From Cohnella sp. AR92 (GTDB taxonomy: Bacteria > Bacillota > Bacilli > Paenibacillales > Paenibacillaceae): a stretch of DNA of 64,000 nt. Under the pieces are notes generated by a model that saw only the letters and a program-made list of their open reading frames with translations, made no database searches and had not been told where the DNA came from. Numbering within the stretch: position 1 is the stretch's first letter; each line of letters begins with the position of its first letter. This document shows, one piece after another, positions 8,361 to 17,770 of the stretch. The stretch spans positions 62,001-126,000 of the forward strand of contig NZ_RZJR01000009.1 in assembly GCF_003990975.1 (NCBI RefSeq), read 5' to 3'. The translations under genes and the position numbers were made by a program.

Positions 8361-8858
8361 TCAGGCATGGCGAAGGACCCAGTCTTTAATTCGCGAGGCG
8401 ACAGCGGACGCATCCAGCTCCGTTGTATCGATTGTCGGCATAGGCGGATCGAATTCCTTAGCGGCAATCTCAAGCAAGGCGTTGGCGAAATCAAGGTGGT
8501 TACGGATCATCTCGTCCGTCCAATTCCTCTCGCGCAGACGCTTCTCGCGAGCTTCTTCCTTGCAGTGAAGATTGAGATAATAGACATGCCGAAAGGCGGG
8601 ATAGTCCGCGCATTTCTCGATATCCCAAGGCATCTGGGTTCCGCATAGGATCGTCATGCGTCCGTTCCGGGCGATCTCGCGGGCAATCCGAAGCCAAGTC
8701 ATCCGGATTTTCTCCCAATCGTGTCCCATCACCTCGATAAGGCTATCGGTATCGAATACTTCGTAATCCGGCATGATTTGGCGCAAATCATTGACGACGT
8801 AGGTTTTGCCGGACCCGCTTGCGCCCGTTACGATGAATAATGGCAACGGATTCTCCAA
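8361..8858 (-). CDS. P-loop nucleoside/nucleotide kinase-like protein
   Basis: 165 residues from the proposed TTG. It begins with a hydrophobic strand and a Walker A motif (T-G-A-S-G-S-G-K-T), has a D-T-D-S acceptor-like loop near residue 40, and an arginine-rich lid (R-E-K-R-L-R-E-R), so the fold is that of small P-loop kinases; the acceptor is unknown. I chose the TTG because GAGGGG lies eight bases upstream; a frame extending to 8906 would start inside a TATAAT box and terminator T-run and has no ribosome site. It stands alone between two terminators. Confidence 0.65.
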   Translation of the reverse strand: MENPLPLFIVTGASGSGKTYVVNDLRQIMPDYEVFDTDSLIEVMGHDWEKIRMTWLRIAREIARNGRMTILCGTQMPWDIEKCADYPAFRHVYYLNLHCKEEAREKRLRERNWTDEMIRNHLDFANALLEIAAKEFDPPMPTIDTTELDASAVASRIKDWVLRHA

Positions 8859-8904
8859 TGGAACATCCCCTCGGTCCAATATACATATTTGCCAATTATA
8901 ACAC

Positions 8905-8950
8905 AAAAAAAGAGCCGCCCCGCAGGACTTAGCCCGCGGAGACAGCTCGA
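8905..8950 (-). terminator. Terminator of the odhAB operon
   Basis: On the - strand, a GAGC...GCTC stem with G-T pairs is followed by seven T. It lies about 35 bases past the odhB stop. Confidence 0.7.
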
Positions 8951-8985
8951 ATGTCGGTGTTGGATCGGTGTTGCTATGGCGTCGA

Positions 8986-10218
8986 TCAGCCTTCCAGAAG
9001 CAGCGTTTCCGGATCTTCCAGAAGCTCCTTGACCTTAACGAGGAACTGTACGGCTTCCGCGCCGTCGACGATCCGGTGATCGTAGGAAAGCGCGATGTAC
9101 ATCATCGGACGGATCGCGACTTCCGTGTTGTTGTTGATCGCGACCGGACGGTATTGGATCTTGTGCATGCCCAGAATGCCGACTTGCGGCGCGTTCAGGA
9201 TCGGCGTCGACAGCAAGGAGCCGAACGTTCCGCCGTTCGTGATCGTGAACGTTCCGCCTTGCAGGTCGGAGAGAGCCAGCGTGTTGGAACGAGCTTTGGA
9301 AGCGAGGTCGACGATGGAGCGCTCGATCTCGGCGAAGCCCAGCTTGTCCGCGTCGCGCACGACCGGAACGACGAGGCCTTCCTTAGCGGATACGGCAATG
9401 CCGATGTCGTAGTACTTCTTGGCGATGATGTCTTCGCCTTCGATCTCCGCGTTCAGCAGAGGGAACTTCTTCAGCGCTCCGACAACCGCCTTCGTGAAGA
9501 AGGACATGAAGCCGAGGTTGACTTCGTTCTTCTCCTTGAAGGAGTCTTTGCGGCGCTTGCGCACGTCCATGATCGCGGTCATGTCGACTTCGTTGAACGT
9601 CGTCAGCATGGCTGCCGTGTGCTGAGCTTGCACGAGGCGGTTCGCGATCGTCGCGCGGCGGCGGGACATCTTCTTGCGCTCGTACGGCTTGTTAGAGGTG
9701 AACGCCGGAGCTGCTGGAGCCGGTGCTGCCGCTGGCGCAGGAGCGGCCGCTGGAGCGGCCGCTGGAGCCGCTGCTGGAGCCGGAGCGGCGCTCAGTTCGA
9801 TGCCTTGCTCGCGAGCGTTCTTGCGAGCGGAAGGCGAGCCGAGCGTAGCCGGGTTGGACGGCTGCGCGGGAGCGGCTGCAGCAGGCGCAGGAGCCGCTGC
9901 CGGTGCAGGAGCTGCCGGTGCAGCTGCTGGAGCAGCTGCTGGAGCAGGCGCGGCTGCAGCAGGAGCTGCCGCGGCGGCTGCGCCGCCTTCGCCGATTCGG
10001 CCGACAACTTCGCCGATGCGAACCGTGTCGCCTTCTTGGCTGACGATCTCTGCGATCGTGCCGTCGGACTCGGCGCTGATCTCCAGGTTGACTTTATCGG
10101 TCTCGAGCTCGAGAAGCAGGTCGCCCTGCTTCACCGAATCCCCGACTTTAACGGCCCATCTTGCGATCGTTCCTTCTGTGATCGACTCGCCCATTGCTGG
10201 CACAATAATATCTTGCAC
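8986..10218 (-). CDS. odhB: Dihydrolipoyl succinyltransferase, E2 of 2-oxoglutarate dehydrogenase
   Basis: 410 residues. Order: lipoyl domain with the E-T-D-K-V lipoyl-lysine loop (near 43), an Ala/Pro linker, a short [15 protein letters not shown] stretch (about 123-140), a second Ala/Pro linker, then the catalytic domain ending in S-Y-D-H-R-I-V-D-G with the active His and Asp. It transfers succinyl groups from E1 to CoA in the TCA cycle. The peripheral-subunit-binding domain appears cut: only its first helix is present and the usual G-T-G-x-x-G-R-I segment is absent. The GTG start follows the odhA stop by five bases, and its GGGAGGT site overlaps that stop. Confidence 0.95.
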   Translation of the reverse strand: MQDIIVPAMGESITEGTIARWAVKVGDSVKQGDLLLELETDKVNLEISAESDGTIAEIVSQEGDTVRIGEVVGRIGEGGAAAAAAPAAAAPAPAAAPAAAPAAPAPAAAPAPAAAAPAQPSNPATLGSPSARKNAREQGIELSAAPAPAAAPAAAPAAAPAPAAAPAPAAPAFTSNKPYERKKMSRRRATIANRLVQAQHTAAMLTTFNEVDMTAIMDVRKRRKDSFKEKNEVNLGFMSFFTKAVVGALKKFPLLNAEIEGEDIIAKKYYDIGIAVSAKEGLVVPVVRDADKLGFAEIERSIVDLASKARSNTLALSDLQGGTFTITNGGTFGSLLSTPILNAPQVGILGMHKIQYRPVAINNNTEVAIRPMMYIALSYDHRIVDGAEAVQFLVKVKELLEDPETLLLEG

Positions 10219-10223
10219 TGCTG

Positions 10224-13088
10224 TTACCTCCCCAGGTTATGAGTCAACGTCGGACTCGGCTTTAGCGAATGATGTAGGACGAATTGCTGCTCAAGAGCGT
10301 GGATTTGTTGGAAGCCGGTAGCCGGACTCGAACGGTCCGGACGTCCTACGTAACGTACCTCTACCCCTGCCGGCGCGATCTCGCGAACGCGCGGCTCGGC
10401 GAAGCCCCAGGAACCCATGTTGCGCGGTTCTTCCTGAACCCAAGCGATCTCCTTGAGGTTCGGGAATCTTGCGATGACAGCGGCGATCTCTTGAGCCGGG
10501 AACGGATAGAGCTGCTCGACGCGCACGATGTGCAGCCAATCCGTATCCTTGTCTTTCTCCTTCTCGATCGCTTCTTCCAGATCGATGGCCACCTTGCCGG
10601 AGCAGAGGATCAAGCGCTCGACGCGATCCGTCTTGGCGCCCAGTCCCGGCTGCTCGACGATCAGCTGGAACGAACCCTTCTCGAGCTCTTCCGGAGAAGA
10701 AGCGGCGCGAGGATTGCGGACCAGGCTCTTCGGCGTGACGACGACCAACGGACGCGCGTCTTCCGTGCCGAGCAGGCTTGCTTGGCGGCGCAGCAGGTGG
10801 AAGTACTGAGCGGAGCTGGACAGGTTAGCGACCGTCCAGTTCTCTTCCGCCGACAGCTGCAGGTATCTCTCCAGGCGAGCACTGGAGTGCTCCGGACCCG
10901 CGCCTTCGTAACCGTGCGGCAGGAGCATGATCAGGCCGGACTTCTCGGACCACTTGGAGCGGCCGGAGGAGACGAATTGATCGATCAGCACTTGCGCGAC
11001 GTTGGCGAAGTCGCCGTATTGCGCTTCCCAGATGACCATCGTCTCCGGAGCGAATACGTTATAACCGTATTCGAAGCCGAGGACCGCGGATTCGGACAAC
11101 GCGCTGTTATGGATGGCGAACGATGCCTTCGCTTGCGGAATGTTGTGCAGCGGGCTGTACGTCTCGCCCGTCTCCGGATCGTGCAGGACCAGGTTCCGGA
11201 AGGCGAACGTCGCGCGTTCCGCGTCTTGGCCCGTAATGCGGATCGGCGTGCCGTCGGACAGGATCGAAGCGAACGCCAGCGTCTCCGCATGGCCCCAATC
11301 GAGCTTCTCGCCGTCGTTAAGAGCGTTCGCGCGGCGCTCTAGGATCCGCTGAAGCTTCGGATAAACCGTGAAGCCCTTCGGCCAGCTCAGCAGGTCCTTG
11401 TTGATCTCGCGGAGCTTCTTGAGCGAGACGCCGGTGGAAGCCTTCTTCGCCGGGCGAGCCGGCGCCGGGGTCTGGTGAACCGCTTCTTGGCTCTCGTTCT
11501 GCTTCATTTCCTCATAAGCGGCTTTCAGGCGATCGACGACTTCCGTCTTGATGCGATTGTACTCTTCTTCGCTGAAGACGTTCTTCGCGATGAGCTTGTC
11601 GGCATACAGGCGGCTGACCGTCGGATGAGCCTTAACCTTCTTGTAGATCAGCGGCTGGGTCGATTCCGGATCGTCCGTCTCGTTATGGCCGTAACGGCGA
11701 TAGCCGATCAGGTCGATCAGGAAGTCCTTCTTGAACAGCCTTCTGTATTCGCTGGCCATGCGAGCCGCGGCGATGCAGGCTTCCGGATCGTCCGCGTTCA
11801 CGTGGATAATCGGAATCTCGTAGCCCTTGGCCGGGTCGCTGGAGTAATGAGTCGAACGGGAGTCGAAGCTCTCCGTCGTGAAGCCGATCTTGTTGTTGGC
11901 GATAATATGGATCGTACCGCCGATGCGGTAGCCGTTCAGTTGGCTCAGGTTCATCGTCTCGGTAACGATGCCTTCGCCAGGGAACGCCGCGTCGCCATGG
12001 ATGACGATCGATGCTGCGGCATCTTCGTTGCGCACCGGATAGCCGGCCTTGTTGCGATCCTCTTGAGCGGCTCTCGCGAATCCTTGCACGACCGGATTGA
12101 CGTATTCCAGGTGGCTCGGGTTGTTCGCGAGCGTTACGCGCGTCTCGACCGTCTCGCCGGTCTTGATCGAGCGATTGGCGCCCAGGTGATATTTAACGTC
12201 GCCGGACCAGCCGTAATTCATTCCGATGGAGCCTTCCGCCGGAACGACGGCTTTGTTCGTCGAATGATGGAACTCGGAGAAGATCTTCGTGTAAGGCTTC
12301 TCGAGCACGTGCGCCAGAACGTTGAGGCGGCCGCGGTGTGCCATGCCCATCGTAATCTGGCCGACGCCCGCGTTCGTCAGCTCGTGCACGATCTCGTCGA
12401 CAAGGGCGACAAGCGCGTCGTTGCCTTCGACAGAGAAGCGTTTCGCGCCGACGAACGTGCGCTGCAGGAAGTCCTCGAACTGCTCGGCTTCAAGCAGGCG
12501 CTTAACCAGCTTCGCGCGTTCTTCCCGGTTAAGGGATTGAGCGGGAACGAGCTTCTCGGCGTAATCGTTCAACCACTTTCTCTCGGCTTCGTCGTGCACG
12601 TGGCCGAATTCGTAGGCGATCGTTCCGGAGTAGACCTCGCGGAGCTTCTGAATCGCTTCCCAGCCGTTCTTCAGGCCTTCCGGAGCCCCTTCCCAGACGA
12701 GGCTGGCCGGCAGTGCCGCCAGATCTTCCTGCTTCAATCCGTACGTTGCCGGATCGAGCGTCTTCGCGTTCGGCTTCGCATCGATGCCGAGCGGATCGAT
12801 GTCGGCGGCCAAATGTCCATAAGTGCGGATATTCCAGACAAGCTTGCCCGCGTCAACGGCATGCTTCAGCTGTCTTGCATCCAGACCGGTCGCCGGAGCG
12901 GCCGATACGGAACCGGAAACATGCTCAAGAAGAGGAGGCGCTCCTCTTGTGGCGAACAGCTCACGGTACTCTTGGGACACGGATTCCGGGTTAGATTGGT
13001 AAAGCTCATATTGCTCTTGGATGTAGCCCAAATTCTGCCCATAATACGTTTGCCAGTTAAACGGCATGTCACGCTCTTCAGTTGGCAT
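10224..13088 (-). CDS. odhA: 2-oxoglutarate dehydrogenase E1 component
   Basis: 954 residues, close to the 944 of the Bacillus enzyme. Visible signatures: the N-terminal W-Q-T-Y-Y/L-Y-Q-S-N-P segment, [15 protein letters not shown], the thiamine-diphosphate region G-D-A-A-F-P-G-E-G with [16 protein letters not shown], and a transketolase-like C-terminal half. It decarboxylates 2-oxoglutarate and passes the succinyl group to OdhB. The ATG has GAGGGGTAGG upstream. No E3 (lipoamide dehydrogenase) gene is adjacent, as usual in Bacillales. First gene of the odhAB operon. Confidence 0.97.
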   Translation of the reverse strand: MPTEERDMPFNWQTYYGQNLGYIQEQYELYQSNPESVSQEYRELFATRGAPPLLEHVSGSVSAAPATGLDARQLKHAVDAGKLVWNIRTYGHLAADIDPLGIDAKPNAKTLDPATYGLKQEDLAALPASLVWEGAPEGLKNGWEAIQKLREVYSGTIAYEFGHVHDEAERKWLNDYAEKLVPAQSLNREERAKLVKRLLEAEQFEDFLQRTFVGAKRFSVEGNDALVALVDEIVHELTNAGVGQITMGMAHRGRLNVLAHVLEKPYTKIFSEFHHSTNKAVVPAEGSIGMNYGWSGDVKYHLGANRSIKTGETVETRVTLANNPSHLEYVNPVVQGFARAAQEDRNKAGYPVRNEDAAASIVIHGDAAFPGEGIVTETMNLSQLNGYRIGGTIHIIANNKIGFTTESFDSRSTHYSSDPAKGYEIPIIHVNADDPEACIAAARMASEYRRLFKKDFLIDLIGYRRYGHNETDDPESTQPLIYKKVKAHPTVSRLYADKLIAKNVFSEEEYNRIKTEVVDRLKAAYEEMKQNESQEAVHQTPAPARPAKKASTGVSLKKLREINKDLLSWPKGFTVYPKLQRILERRANALNDGEKLDWGHAETLAFASILSDGTPIRITGQDAERATFAFRNLVLHDPETGETYSPLHNIPQAKASFAIHNSALSESAVLGFEYGYNVFAPETMVIWEAQYGDFANVAQVLIDQFVSSGRSKWSEKSGLIMLLPHGYEGAGPEHSSARLERYLQLSAEENWTVANLSSSAQYFHLLRRQASLLGTEDARPLVVVTPKSLVRNPRAASSPEELEKGSFQLIVEQPGLGAKTDRVERLILCSGKVAIDLEEAIEKEKDKDTDWLHIVRVEQLYPFPAQEIAAVIARFPNLKEIAWVQEEPRNMGSWGFAEPRVREIAPAGVEVRYVGRPDRSSPATGFQQIHALEQQFVLHHSLKPSPTLTHNLGR

Positions 13089-13105
13089 TGTCCTACCCCT
13101 CGGTA

Positions 13106-13117
13106 AACTAATTAGTT
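13106..13117. promoter_or_regulatory. AACTAATTAGTT palindrome in the odhA leader
   Basis: A perfect 12-bp palindrome 18-29 bases upstream of the odhA start. On the - strand a good TATAAT lies farther upstream (about 13154-13159), with a weak -35. The palindrome would lie in the transcribed leader, where a repressor could block elongation. Speculative. Confidence 0.3.
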
Positions 13118-13269
13118 AATAGCATAAAGGTGTCGTACATATCATCTGAAATTATAGTATATCCTGCGCCATGATAAAAATAATCAATTCCTATCAATAT
13201 CATCTCAAAACGAGATAGATTGAATAAGGGGTGCCCCAGCGTTCCGATATGAATCGAGCCCGACGCCCG

Positions 13270-13297
13270 AAAAAAGCCCTGACCGCGCGGTCAGAGC
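13270..13297 (-). terminator. tdk: Terminator of tdk, overlapping its stop codon
   Basis: A 10-bp stem with one G-T pair (arms 13276-13285 and 13288-13297) followed by six T on the - strand. The upstream arm contains the tdk stop codon and last codons. Confidence 0.85.
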
Positions 13298-13878
13298 TTC
13301 TTCTTGAAGGCGGCTTGGTAGCAGCGCCTGCAGACGGGCTTGTAATCTTCATTGCCGCCGATTTGGATTTGATCCCCTTCATTCATCGGGATGCCGTCCT
13401 TGTAGCGGATGACCATCGTCGCTTTGCGGTCGCAGTACCAGCAGATGGTCTTCACTTCTTCGATCTTGTCCGCATAGACGAGCAGGTTGTAGCTGCCCTC
13501 GAACAGATTGTTCTGGAAGTCGTTCTTCAAGCCGAACGCCATGACGGGAATGCCCAGCTCGTCGACGATCTGCGTCAGCTCCACCACGTGCTGCTTCGTG
13601 AGGAATTGGGCTTCGTCTATCAGTACGCAGTAAATTCTCCGGTTCGGTCCGATATGCTGCTTGACGTCTTCGAAAATATTGGTGGAAGCGTCGACCGGGA
13701 TCGCCTTCCTCGTCATCCCGACGCGCGAACCGATCTGATCGGCGCCGTCTCTCGTGTCGATAGCGGGCGAATAGATAAGCACCGGCTTGCCCTGTTCTTC
13801 GTAGTTGTGAGCGACCTTGATGATCTCGAACGACTTGCCGCTGTTCATCGTTCCGTATTTGTAATAGAGCTGTGCCAA
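13291..13878 (-). CDS. tdk: Thymidine kinase (type II)
   Basis: 195 residues. P-loop G-T-M-N-S-G-K-S near residue 9, the D-E-A-Q-F motif, and a C-terminal zinc site (C-W-Y-C and C-R-R-C), the standard set for type II thymidine kinases. It phosphorylates thymidine with ATP in nucleotide salvage. TTG start with GGAGGG seven bases upstream. A candidate -10 (TATAAT, read leftwards at 13914-13919) precedes it; beyond that is a 52-bp tandem repeat. Confidence 0.95.
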   Translation of the reverse strand: MAQLYYKYGTMNSGKSFEIIKVAHNYEEQGKPVLIYSPAIDTRDGADQIGSRVGMTRKAIPVDASTNIFEDVKQHIGPNRRIYCVLIDEAQFLTKQHVVELTQIVDELGIPVMAFGLKNDFQNNLFEGSYNLLVYADKIEEVKTICWYCDRKATMVIRYKDGIPMNEGDQIQIGGNEDYKPVCRRCYQAAFKKKL

Positions 13879-13913
13879 TCGTGTCCCTCCAACCCCAGTT
13901 CATGTCCGCCATT

Positions 13914-13919
13914 ATTATA
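13914..13919 (-). promoter_or_regulatory. tdk: Candidate -10 for tdk
   Basis: A perfect TATAAT on the - strand, 36 bases before the start codon. The nearest -35-like TTGCAA is only 15 bp away, so the assignment is modest. Confidence 0.4.
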
Positions 13920-14028
13920 CAGAATTTTCGACAGTTGCAATAGACGCACTTGTCTCCATGCTTGATCGTCTTTTGTCCGTTTCCTTCCTGAGCCGGCACT
14001 TTGGGGATAGATGATACTTCGGCCGTCC

Positions 14029-14267
14029 GTTAGTCGATTTCTTCGGCTATCTCTCCCGCTTTTGACCATATTGGCTCGCCGTTAGTCGATTTCTTCGACG
14101 ATCTCCATCGCTTTTGGCCATATTGGCTCGCCGTTAGTCGATTTCTTCGGCTATCTCTCCCGCTTTTGACCATATTGGCTCGCCGTAAGTCGATTTCTTC
14201 GGCTATCTCCGTCGCTTTTGAACGCCACGGCTGGATGCTAGTCGATCTCTTCGACGATCTCGCTCCC
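14029..14267. repeat. 52-bp tandem repeat, four copies and a partial fifth
   Basis: Units begin at 14029, 14081, 14133 and 14185 and each is 52 bp long, starting GTTAGTCGATTTCTTCG; a degenerate fifth begins near 14237. Units 1 and 3 are almost identical, while 2 and 4 differ at several sites. As 52 is not a multiple of three, no reading frame survives the array. It lies between sdhB (leftward, ending 14354) and the tdk promoter, so readthrough from sdh is already stopped before it. The remaining DNA of this 475-bp gap holds only the sdhB terminator and tdk promoter. Confidence 0.85.
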
Positions 14268-14304
14268 CTCTGCCCTCTTCCCCGCCGCTGCCCATTCGCC
14301 CCGA

Positions 14305-14340
14305 CAAAAAGCCCGCCCGGCCATATCGCCGAGCGGGCTT
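14305..14340 (-). terminator. Terminator of the sdhCAB operon
   Basis: A 13-bp stem with one G-T pair (14309-14321 with 14328-14340) followed by five T on the - strand, 14 bases past the sdhB stop. Confidence 0.85.
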
Positions 14341-14353
14341 GCAGCTTATCAGC

Positions 14354-15124
14354 TTACATGCCAAGCCATTTCTTGAACATGTGCTTGGTCGTGTCCTTGT
14401 TCATCGCCGCGATCGAAGTCGTCAGCGGAATTCCCTTCGGACAGGAGCGCACGCAGTTCTGCGAGTTGCCGCAGCCTTCGATGCCTCCGTCGGTCATCAG
14501 GGCTTCCAGACGCTCGTGAGCGTTCATCTCGCCCGTCGGATGGGCGTTGAACAGGCGGACCTGGGAGATCGGAGCCGGTCCGATGAAGCTCGAACGGTCG
14601 TTGACGTTCGGGCATGCTTCCAGGCAGACGCCGCACGTCATGCACTTGGACAGCTCGTAAGCCCATTGGCGCTTCGACTCCGCCATGCGCGGGCCCGGAC
14701 CGAGGTCGTAGGTGCCGTCGATCGGAATCCATGCCTTCACGCGCTTCAGGGCGTTGAACATGCGCTGGCGGTTGACCACGAGGTCGCGGACGACCGGGAA
14801 GGTCGTCATCGGAGCGACGCGGATCGGCTGCTCCAGCTGGTCGATCAGCGCGGAGCAAGCTTGGCGAGGCTTGCCGTTGATGACCATCGAGCAGGCGCCG
14901 CACACTTCCTCCAAACAGTTGGATTCCCAGACGACCGGAGTCGTCTTGGATCCGTCCGCCTTGACGGGATTGCGTTGAATCTCCATCAGGGCGCTGATGA
15001 CGTTCATATTCGGGCGGTAGGGAATGTCGAACTCCTCGTTGTAAGGAGTGGAATCCGGAGTCGCCCGGCGGGTGATGATAAACTTAACCGTACGTTTCGC
15101 AGTTGCCGTAGCCGTTTCAGCCAT
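14354..15124 (-). CDS. sdhB: Succinate dehydrogenase iron-sulfur subunit
   Basis: 256 residues. Three clusters are visible: the plant-ferredoxin type set N-C-L-E-E-V-C-G-A-C with a later Cys, then C-M-T-C-G-V-C-L-E-A-C-P and C-G-N-S-Q-N-C-V-R-S-C-P. It carries electrons from the SdhA flavin to the membrane anchor and menaquinone at the cytoplasmic face of the membrane. It starts 13 bases after the sdhA stop, with GGAGG upstream, and ends the operon. Confidence 0.97.
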   Translation of the reverse strand: MAETATATAKRTVKFIITRRATPDSTPYNEEFDIPYRPNMNVISALMEIQRNPVKADGSKTTPVVWESNCLEEVCGACSMVINGKPRQACSALIDQLEQPIRVAPMTTFPVVRDLVVNRQRMFNALKRVKAWIPIDGTYDLGPGPRMAESKRQWAYELSKCMTCGVCLEACPNVNDRSSFIGPAPISQVRLFNAHPTGEMNAHERLEALMTDGGIEGCGNSQNCVRSCPKGIPLTTSIAAMNKDTTKHMFKKWLGM

Positions 15125-15137
15125 CGATTATCCCTCC

Positions 15138-16886
15138 TTAGTGTTTGTCGGTCGTGTAGTCGCGCTTACGAGGCTTGATCAGGGAGACGTCTACGTCTTC
15201 GTAGGAGATCTCCACCCCATCCTTCGTCCACTTCGCCTTCGTGGTCTTCAGGAAGTCCTCGTCGTTGCGTTCCGGGAACTCCGGCTTGTAGTGGGCTCCG
15301 CGGCTCTCGTCGCGCAGCAGGGCGCCCTTGGTCATCGCCTCGGACAGCTCGAGCATGTTCCACAGCTGGCGCGTGAAAGCGACGCCCGCGTTGTTCCATT
15401 GGGCGGTATCGTTGATATTGATCTTCGTGTAGCGCTGCTTGAGCTCCTTGATCTTGTCGAGGGTTTGCTCCAGCTTGTCGTTGAAGCGCACGACGGTCAT
15501 GTTCGCCGTCATCCACTCGCCGAGCTCCTTGTGAAGAACGTACGCGTTCTCCGTGCCGTCCATCTTGAGGATAGACTCGTACTTGTCCGCTTGCTTCTTG
15601 CCTTCGGCGGCGAATACGCTCTCGGATACGTCCTCGGCGGACTTCTTGAGGCCCTTGATGTATTCGATCGCCTTCGGCCCGGTAATCATGCCGCCGTAGA
15701 TCGCGGAGAGCAGCGAGTTCGCGCCGAGACGGTTCGCGCCGTGGTATTGGTAGTCGCATTCGCCGCAGGCGAACAGACCCGGAATGTTGGTCATTTGGTT
15801 ATAGTCGACCCACAGGCCGCCCATCGAATAGTGAACGGCCGGGAAGATCTTCATCGGAATCTTGCGAGGGTCATCGCCCGTGAACTTCTCGTAAATCTCG
15901 ATGATGCCGCCGAGCTTAACCTCCAGCTCCTTCGGATCCTTGTGAGAAAGGTCGAGGAACACCTTGTTCTCGCCGTCGATGCCGAGCTTCTGGTTGACGC
16001 AGACGTCGAAGATCTCGCGGGTCGCGATGTCGCGCGGCACGAGGTTACCGTAAGCCGGATACTTCTCTTCGAGGAAGTACCAAGGCTTGCCGTCCTTGTA
16101 TGTCCAGATGCGTCCGCCTTCGCCGCGGGCGGATTCGCTCATCAGGCGGTTCTTGTCGTCGCCCGGGATCGCGGTCGGGTGGATCTGGATCATCTCGCCG
16201 TTCGCGTAATAAACGCCCTGCTGGTAAACCGCGCTGGCCGCCGTACCCGTGTTGATGACGGAGTTCGTCGTCTTCCCGAAGATGATGCCGGGGCCGCCCG
16301 TTGCCAGAATAACCGCGTCGCCGCGGAACGTCTTTACTTCCATCGAACGCAGGTCCTGCGTCGCGATGCCGCGGCAAACGCCGTCGTCATCGATAACGAC
16401 CGAGGTGAATTCCCAATGCTCGAACTTCTGCACGAGACCTGCCGCTTCCCAGCGGCGAACTTGCTCGTCCAGCGCGTAAAGCAGCTGTTGGCCGGTCGTC
16501 GCGCCCGCGAACGCGGTGCGGTGATACTGCGTGCCGCCGAAACGGCGGAAGTCGAGCAAGCCTTCCGGGGTACGGCTGAACATAACGCCCATCCGGTCCA
16601 TCAGGTGAATGATGCCGGGCGCCGCTTCGCACATCGCCTTAACCGGAGGCTGATTCGCGAGGAAGTCGCCGCCGTAGACGGTATCGTCGAAGTGCTCCCA
16701 AGGGGAGTCCCCTTCGCCTTTCGTATTTACAGCTCCGTTGATGCCGCCTTGCGCGCAGACGGAGTGGGAACGTTTAACCGGTACCAGGGAGAACAGGTCG
16801 ACGCTCATGCCTGCTTCCGCTGCCTTGACGGTCGCCATCAATCCGGCGAGGCCGCCGCCAACTACGATGATTTTACCTTTAGCCAT
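15138..16886 (-). CDS. sdhA: Succinate dehydrogenase flavoprotein subunit
   Basis: 582 residues, matching the Bacillus subunit. N-terminal FAD site (G-G-G-L-A-G-L), the covalent-flavin His region (S-H-S-V-C-A-Q-G-G), and the substrate motif H-Y-S-M-G-G plus R-G-E-G-G-R. It oxidises succinate to fumarate. ATG start with GGAGGAG five bases ahead; 14 bases separate it from sdhC. Confidence 0.97.
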   Translation of the reverse strand: MAKGKIIVVGGGLAGLMATVKAAEAGMSVDLFSLVPVKRSHSVCAQGGINGAVNTKGEGDSPWEHFDDTVYGGDFLANQPPVKAMCEAAPGIIHLMDRMGVMFSRTPEGLLDFRRFGGTQYHRTAFAGATTGQQLLYALDEQVRRWEAAGLVQKFEHWEFTSVVIDDDGVCRGIATQDLRSMEVKTFRGDAVILATGGPGIIFGKTTNSVINTGTAASAVYQQGVYYANGEMIQIHPTAIPGDDKNRLMSESARGEGGRIWTYKDGKPWYFLEEKYPAYGNLVPRDIATREIFDVCVNQKLGIDGENKVFLDLSHKDPKELEVKLGGIIEIYEKFTGDDPRKIPMKIFPAVHYSMGGLWVDYNQMTNIPGLFACGECDYQYHGANRLGANSLLSAIYGGMITGPKAIEYIKGLKKSAEDVSESVFAAEGKKQADKYESILKMDGTENAYVLHKELGEWMTANMTVVRFNDKLEQTLDKIKELKQRYTKININDTAQWNNAGVAFTRQLWNMLELSEAMTKGALLRDESRGAHYKPEFPERNDEDFLKTTKAKWTKDGVEISYEDVDVSLIKPRKRDYTTDKH

Positions 16887-16900
16887 TGCTACTCCTCCTC

Positions 16901-17575
16901 TTAACCCAACCGCGCCGTTATCGTGTCGATCGCCGCGGATGCCGAAGCGAAATCATCTCCGCGGAATGCGAAGAGGGACAAGATAAACAGGACGGCCATG
17001 ATGACGAAGATGCCCATGCAAATTCGCGAAGACACGCGCTGCGCGCGCGGACCGATCGTGATGCCCCAGCTGACGAGAAATGCCCACAGACCGTTAGAGA
17101 AGTGGAAGACGGCCGCAATAACCCCGATCATGTACAGCACGAAGTACGCCGGATTATCGACGATCTCGTGCATTTTCGTCCCCAATTCATCCGTCGTGAT
17201 ATTGCCCAGCTCTACCTGTACACGGATCTGCCACATGTGCCAGATGATGAAGATGAACGTAATGACCCCGGTAATCCGCTGGAAGGCGAACGCCCAGTTG
17301 CGTCCATATTGGAATCGACTAGTGTTCAGGTTCGACGTGAAGGCTAGATACAGGCCATAAACGCCGTGGAACAGAATCGGAAGCCAGATGAAGAACAGCT
17401 CCAGGAAGAAAATCAGCGGCAGGTCGTGCAGCCCGTTAACGCTGTCCTGGAATCCTTCGGGGCCACCCTCAAACGCGGAGTAGTTCGTCAGCGCGTGTTC
17501 GATCAGGAACAGCCCGAGCGGAATAACTCCGAGCAGAGAGTGAAGCTTGCGGGTAAAGTACGAATTTCCACTCAT
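16901..17575 (-). CDS. sdhC: Succinate dehydrogenase cytochrome b558 subunit
   Basis: 224 residues with five predicted membrane segments and several in-membrane His residues that can ligate two hemes (for example H-S-L-L-G, I-E-H-A-L, F-H-G-V, W-H-M-W), as in the single-subunit diheme anchor of Bacillus. It binds menaquinone and anchors SdhAB. AAAGGAG lies 13 bases before the ATG. First gene of the operon, divergent from the LysR gene. Confidence 0.95.
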   Translation of the reverse strand: MSGNSYFTRKLHSLLGVIPLGLFLIEHALTNYSAFEGGPEGFQDSVNGLHDLPLIFFLELFFIWLPILFHGVYGLYLAFTSNLNTSRFQYGRNWAFAFQRITGVITFIFIIWHMWQIRVQVELGNITTDELGTKMHEIVDNPAYFVLYMIGVIAAVFHFSNGLWAFLVSWGITIGPRAQRVSSRICMGIFVIMAVLFILSLFAFRGDDFASASAAIDTITARLG

Positions 17576-17683
17576 GTCGTTATGCTTTCTCCTTTCAAAT
17601 CCGTACGGTTGACGTCATTGGATCGCTTAAATGAACGTTTTGAGGCATGAAGCGTCCAACCGTCACCATTTCGTCACGCTTTC

Positions 17684-17709
17684 TAGGTTAACCTATTTTC
17701 GCTTATAAT
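17684..17709. promoter_or_regulatory. Palindrome and -10 in the lysR-sdhC divergent region
   Basis: TAGGTTAACCTA (17684-17695) is a perfect 12-bp palindrome just ahead of a TATAAT (17704-17709) pointing towards the LysR gene. LysR regulators often bind between divergent promoters, so this is a candidate site for autoregulation and sdh control. No good -35 is seen for either side. Confidence 0.4.
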
Positions 17710-17770
17710 GGAACTGCTAATTCCTTATTAATTCTTATAACTAATGCTTATATGCAGAGGGATGAAAACA

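Noticed and set aside
8862..8906. Upstream extension of the small kinase to a TTG at 8906
   Set aside because: That start lies between a T-run and a TATAAT box, with no ribosome site; the TTG at 8858 has GAGGGG correctly placed.
11475..13106. Open frame of 543 codons on the + strand opposite odhA
   Set aside because: Antisense shadow of a highly GC-rich gene; no ribosome site, no domain, and odhA on the other strand is certain.
14029..14267. CRISPR array
   Set aside because: Units are directly adjacent with no unique spacers, and no cas genes are present in the window.
15048..16904. Open frame of 618 codons on the + strand opposite sdhA and part of sdhB
   Set aside because: Third-position GC bias of sdhA opens this frame; the translation is low complexity and unlike any family.
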